64,000 nucleotides of DNA from Metallyticus violacea (taxonomy: Eukaryota; Arthropoda; Insecta; Mantodea; Metallyticidae). Numbering within the stretch: the first letter of the stretch is position 1; every line of letters begins with the position of its first letter. Location of the stretch: NCBI GenBank assembly GCA_030762175.1, contig CM060846.1, forward strand, positions 238,140,512 to 238,204,511, written 5' to 3'. The notes beneath the pieces are model-generated. The model saw only the letters and a program-made list of their open reading frames with translations, was not told the origin of the DNA and made no database searches. A program made the translations under genes and the position numbers. Positions 59,763 through 64,000 of this stretch are shown one piece after another.

Positions 59763-61195
59763 GAGGAGGCCTTACTGTGGGACGCTTTCAGCTGGATTGA
59801 CGATAGTGGGATTTTAATGCGCATTCTCCTTTTAGCTTCATCTCTCAAAATGTTGACTCTGGATTTCATTTTGAGTATTCGGCTCATTCCACCCAAAGTC
59901 AAAGTCAGGGTGTTGATGTAAAATCACTTACAGAGAGACTCTTTTAACACGAGCTTTCTTGTTAAAATAGACGGCCGCATCCAAAGAGCTATGCACTTAG
60001 TGTGCCGAGTGCAAGTAACTTCAGATAAGAATGTACCCCGTACTCATTAGCCATAAATATAATTTGTAATTTAGAAACGTTAGGATAATCCACATAGAAC
60101 ATTACAAATCCAGAAAATAATACGTAAGGCATGTTGCTAAAACAAATTCCATGGCAAAACACGAATGTAACATATTATTGCAACATTAAAACAAATAGTA
60201 TTGAAAATAATCTTCTAGCCTTTAGTGATAAGAAGTAAATGTACTACTGTCGTTTAATTTTACAACGACATTTCTTAAATTCTACTGATAAAAGACAACT
60301 GGCAGTACTAATGTAAACGTAGGATACAAACTTTCTACTTCTCTTGGAAACAGAACTTAAATATACATGTTATATCTTATTTCGCTCTCTTTTGGCAGCC
60401 ATAATGATAGGCAGTGCTTATAGGGATGGAACATCCGTAAATAAACCAAATGAAGTTCCTACAATATTTTTACGCTGACTATAACGATTAAAGGGACGTT
60501 TATGTTAGTGCTTTTATTTTTTATAATACAGTATGCTACACAAAATCACTCATTACTAATATGTAAAGTGGTTGTCACTAATCTCATTGGTATAATGCAT
60601 CTGTGTGGTTGCACCCTCTCAAAAATTCATGAGATTTGTTGCACAGTGAGATAAGCAGCTAGGATTCAAGCTGTTAGTTTTTCATAAGGGATATTCATCA
60701 ACAAGTTGATGACTCTATAAAAAAAAGTTAAGAGGGCTGACTTCTAATGATAGGCGAATAATCCTATATGTGCATGCGTGAGTTTGCTGCTGTTCTGCTG
60801 GCCTTGAATGTTTACAATAGTACCACAACTAACGAAGGTTCCTCGGTATACCAGTTTTTTGCTTTATCTTGGTAACTCTTTGAAGATGTATTTTTAAAAG
60901 CAATTATACAAATATAATTGTGTCGTTAAGGCCGGTACATAATTTAATTTTTCTAAGTTACAAACTCGTCTATTTGACTTCCCTACTTGTTTGTGGGAGT
61001 ATTGAACGCAAATCTTTAGTCGGTAACTACGAATTGCAATGTAATGTATGTTGTATTTTCCTCGCTTTAATCTGCAATGCCCGACAATGTCTGCAGTTAT
61101 GGAAATTAATTTGCAAACCACTTTGAACTCCTCAATTTATTCTGGTAACACAGCAACATCAGCTACTCACTTCCTGTAACTGTTTAACTCTATTT
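59763..61195. other. Non-coding stretch
   Basis: It holds a 23-base scrap of SINE-B tail near 60428-60450 (ACATCCGTAAATAAACCAAA). Otherwise nothing recognised. Confidence 0.45.
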
Positions 61196-61580
61196 CACTG
61201 GTGTTTAGTCAGCGGAAGGAGGAATATTTGCACGGGCTAGAGTCCCTCAAGGTTATTGGCTTGCGAGTGACCACAGAGCAAGCGCGGATGTCAAATGTCG
61301 CTTGAAGAAAGTAGTACTTTCTGTGTCCTTCATTTAAAGACTACCCGGTTTGGCAATTGATGTTGTTTACATCATATATGCAGCAATAAATTGCATGTTA
61401 TATAGTAATAAATAGATCAACACACTTCTAATAGTCCTAAAATAATCATGTAAAAGTAAAGTAATTTATGCCAATGCTGCATTTTTTTTTAACTCCGGAC
61501 CTGTTTTTTCACTGCAGGTTCACAACAGCCAGCAGGACCGAAGCAATGCTCATGCCTTACCCCTCGCTAAAACACCAGTG
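61196..61580. mobile_element. MITE-like element with CACTGGTGTTT ends
   Basis: The left end CACTGGTGTTTAGTCAGCGG and the reverse complement of the right end, CACTGGTGTTTTAGCGAGGG, form inverted repeats, identical for 11 bases and alignable further with one indel. The length is 385 bp with no transposase. CACTG-type ends occur in the CACTA/Chapaev group, but no target-site duplication was found, so the assignment is tentative. Confidence 0.5.
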
Positions 61581-61909
61581 AAGAGACGGTGGGTGTAATT
61601 TTATTGTTTGCATGAGTTTCCTGATATTTTCATTTTTTGTTGGCAATCGTGTTACTTCTTATAGAAGCAAGTGGCACTCCATAATATTCTGGTACGCATA
61701 TTAAAGAAGTTAGCGTGCTTTATTCAGAAGTTGTATAAAAGGTTATTCCAGTTGGGACGAATAATCTTGAAGTCTGTAAGAATGTCATCTTTCAAAGATG
61801 AATAGTTTAAAATTTAACTTTACGATATGTTATCATCTTAAAGTTCAATGTGCACTTGATACCTAGTTTCATTGTTATCACTTTTTGTTCCCACCTGAGA
61901 GATCTGCAA
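61581..61909. other. Non-coding stretch
   Basis: Nothing recognised. Confidence 0.5.
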
Positions 61910-62340
61910 GTTAAACATTTTCAGTTTCACCTACACAAAATGGAGGCGACGCGACGAACAATACGCTGCTCTGAAATTTTGCTTTCGTTTCAAAAAATCT
62001 TCAGCTGAGGCCTGTGCAAAGTTACAGGATGCCTATGGATAGTTTGTTCTTCCATATAGCACAATTCGAAGATGGTTTAAAATGTTTAAACAGGGAAGGC
62101 AATCAATGAGGGGCTGCAGTTTGTACTCTAACGGAAGAAACCACTAATACCGCTTTTGTCATTGTGAGAGAGAATCGTCATAGAGCATTAAGCACATTTT
62201 TAGAAATTCGGAACATTTCACTAGATGCCAATACAAGATGGTGACTGAAAGTTGCACGAGATATGTTTGTGTACGGTTGAATTCAAGACTGATTCCTTAA
62301 CAAAAGACGTTCGCGTGCAGGTTTGCATGCAGTTAAAGAC
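61910..62340 (+). pseudogene. Mariner transposase N-terminal remnant
   Basis: In plus frames: DEQYAALKFCFR-type text, FQKIFSAEACAKLQDAYG, a stop, then LPYSTIRRWFKMFKQGRQSM, the second helix-turn-helix of mariner DNA-binding domains. A frame-shifted middle follows (LRDLIEEN-like region), with SEHFTRCQYKMVTESCTRY in the last readable part. Everything after about 62340, including the catalytic core, is absent. It is a different lineage from the DUF4817-type elements at 6 and 17 kb. Confidence 0.75.
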
Positions 62341-63117
62341 GAGGTTATAGGTTGCGGATTAAACGCAGTAGGTTTTACAGTTTTTATTCTTTAGTAGTTT
62401 GTAAAAGAAGGGTTTTCATTTGGCTAATTTTACTAGTGTTTTCTTAGCTGATTTATAGAACATTAGGTATTGTTTCAGTGTGCTTGCATTAGCAATTTAT
62501 TGTATAGTCACACCTTTTAACATTTATGGGTTTGTTGTTATTTGAGGTATGAAGGAAGTCGTTGTACACCAATTTAAGGATTATTGCTATGCATGAGATT
62601 TAATACTTTATGAGTTATGTTTTGTGAGAGCTTTTTTAATATTTTAATGTTAATCTTTCATAATTTACTACTATTAATACTCTTGTATGTTCACTTCATG
62701 TTAAACCAATTTCTGCATTTGATGTTCATTGCTTGGTGTACTTTAAATAATTATGTATAACAAATTGCATTTATAAAGTATTCTTGAATTTTATCAAGTT
62801 ATGTTCTTCTTTCTATTATTAAATCACTTTTCAAGGGTACCTATACACGTTACAAAAGCTAGTTAAAGTAAATTATATAGCAAGTGGTAACATAGTTAGA
62901 TGTCCCAAATAAATGTCCCCAGTACAAAAGGCTTTACAATTGAACTCTACAAATATACTGTTCCGGTCAATATGACCAGATTTATCACAAAAGAAAAATA
63001 TAGAAATAATTTTACCTAATAAATCAACAAGTAAACATATTCCGAAATATTAATAGTATTAAACTTAAAAAAAATTTAATAGAATAAACTTTTCCAATAA
63101 TGTATAACTATAGAGCC

Positions 63118-63118
<1 letters not shown>
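62341..63118. other. Non-coding stretch
   Basis: Nothing recognised. Confidence 0.5.

Positions 63119-63196
<78 letters not shown>
63119..63196. repeat. (AAT)n microsatellite
   Basis: A pure AAT/TAA run of about 78 bases. Confidence 0.98.
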
Positions 63197-63359
63197 CTGC
63201 AAGTAATGCTCACGCAAAGCATACAAATTGTACAACAGCCTTACAAATAAATGTATTTAATTCCCACAAAATTTGTTTAATTTTTTTGCAATTTGAATGG
63301 CAAAATTTGCAATATGTCGAATTATACTATTTCATGTTGTGCGAATTCTGATATCCTAG

Positions 63360-63940
63360 CCATATTTTCAGGTTGTTTATTGTTCTTGACAATTTTCAAT
63401 GATTCTCTGTTCTTGGAATCTGTTCTAGAGGCAATGTGCTCTTTTGTCACTGGTTTCCCTAAGAAAAATCTTCTTGTCAACTTGTTTTGATATCAGTTGG
63501 GTTCTATCAAAGTTCACAAGACGTAAGTATTTTAAGAGTGTTGTACAAAACAACCATTAGCAATTGATTTGCTTTTGACTTGCAGGAATATGCTTCATAC
63601 TTTTGAGTGGGTTTACTGTCCTTTAGTTCCATATGATGGATGATAGGCTACCAGCTGTTGGAAGATGGGTGTCCCCCGTGAAGAAGTTGACCATACCAAG
63701 GAGAATTAAGTGCGCCTATTTTGTACGAGGAAACAGAGTAACAAGTAGTAACCTCGTCGCCTCCATTAGTTACATTATAATCCAGAATAATTTGTGGTTT
63801 CTTGTCATCAGGCAGACTGGTTTTACCATGATGCACCTTATTTATAAATGTATTTCTATTTTTCTTTGGGATATTATTGAAAACAGTATTGTAAATTGGA
63901 AGAAAAAAAAATGTTTTTGCTTGTTTAAATTGCAAGTTTC
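63360..63940 (-). pseudogene. Second piggyBac transposase relic, C-terminal part
   Basis: In minus sense: KKNRNTFINKVHHGKTSLPD, then KKPQIILDYNVTNGGDEV, the region that in piggyBac transposases reads KPxxILxYNxTKGGVDxVD and holds the third catalytic Asp. Frame-shifted remains follow that resemble the RRWPMxxFFxMLDLAG block, and the tail FLGKPVTKEHIASR resembles the short motif ending the catalytic domain. The N-terminal two thirds are not in the window; they may lie to the right of 64000 or be lost. It differs in sequence from the piggyBac at 27.3 kb. Confidence 0.6.
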
Positions 63941-64000
63941 TTTTCTCTTTCTTTCTTTCTTTCTTTTTCTTTTTTTCCTTTTTTTCTTTTTTTACTGTGA
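63941..64000. repeat. Pyrimidine-rich simple sequence
   Basis: A TTTC/CTTT-rich run up to the window edge. Confidence 0.9.

Noticed and set aside
61518..61588. Candidate plus-strand host exon (acceptor CTGTTTTTTCACTGCAG, 23 open codons, GTGGGT)
   Set aside because: It overlaps the right terminal repeat of the 61196-61580 MITE-like element; the peptide matches nothing I recognise.

Overview
The window looks like insect, or at least arthropod, nuclear DNA. It is strongly A+T rich, has long ATT/AAT microsatellites, and contains almost no continuous reading frames. It is packed with decayed eukaryotic transposons: mariner-like, Tc1/IS630-like, piggyBac, hAT, Penelope-like, LINEs and tRNA-derived SINEs. 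There is no prokaryotic gene organisation. Placing it in a large, repeat-rich genome such as a cockroach, termite or stick insect is only my impression from the repeat types. Element families are named from recalled protein motifs, because no search was run.

Host coding content is very small. One convincing exon lies at 4282-4464 on the minus strand. It encodes part of a thioredoxin-fold (PDI-like) domain with a CxxC motif, a cis-proline loop, a consensus acceptor and a consensus donor. Most of the window therefore reads as intron or intergenic sequence.

Layout: 1-540 is purine-rich with a tandem repeat of about 68 bp. 5.6-8.65 kb is a run of transposon remains: an internally deleted mariner, a Penelope-like GIY-YIG fragment, an unnamed arthropod transposase-like gene and a hAT scrap. 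10.4-16.9 kb holds several copies of one SINE family (SINE-A), two of them dimeric, plus a second unnamed arthropod element gene at 13.1-14.2 kb. 17.0-18.4 kb is a mariner with both TIRs and TA ends. 19.9-23.2 kb holds an RTE-like LINE tail, SINEs and another mariner relic. 26.4-29.9 kb holds two neighbouring SINE-B copies and a piggyBac broken by a SINE-A. 32.3-34.9 kb is a hAT-like element carrying a nested element with perfect 20-bp TIRs. 43.0-48.5 kb is a CR1/Jockey-group LINE split by a Tc1/IS630-type transposon and perhaps an LTR. 49-59 kb holds two further SINE families and a 261-bp tandem duplication. 59.3-61.6 kb has two MITE-like elements, 61.9 kb a mariner N-terminus, and 63.4 kb to the right edge a second piggyBac relic.

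The most interesting items are the SINE-A dimers, one of them flanked by a shared target-site duplication, and two copies of an unnamed transposase-like family, one of them bounded by perfect TIRs inside a hAT element. No intact autonomous element and no cooperating gene system is visible.
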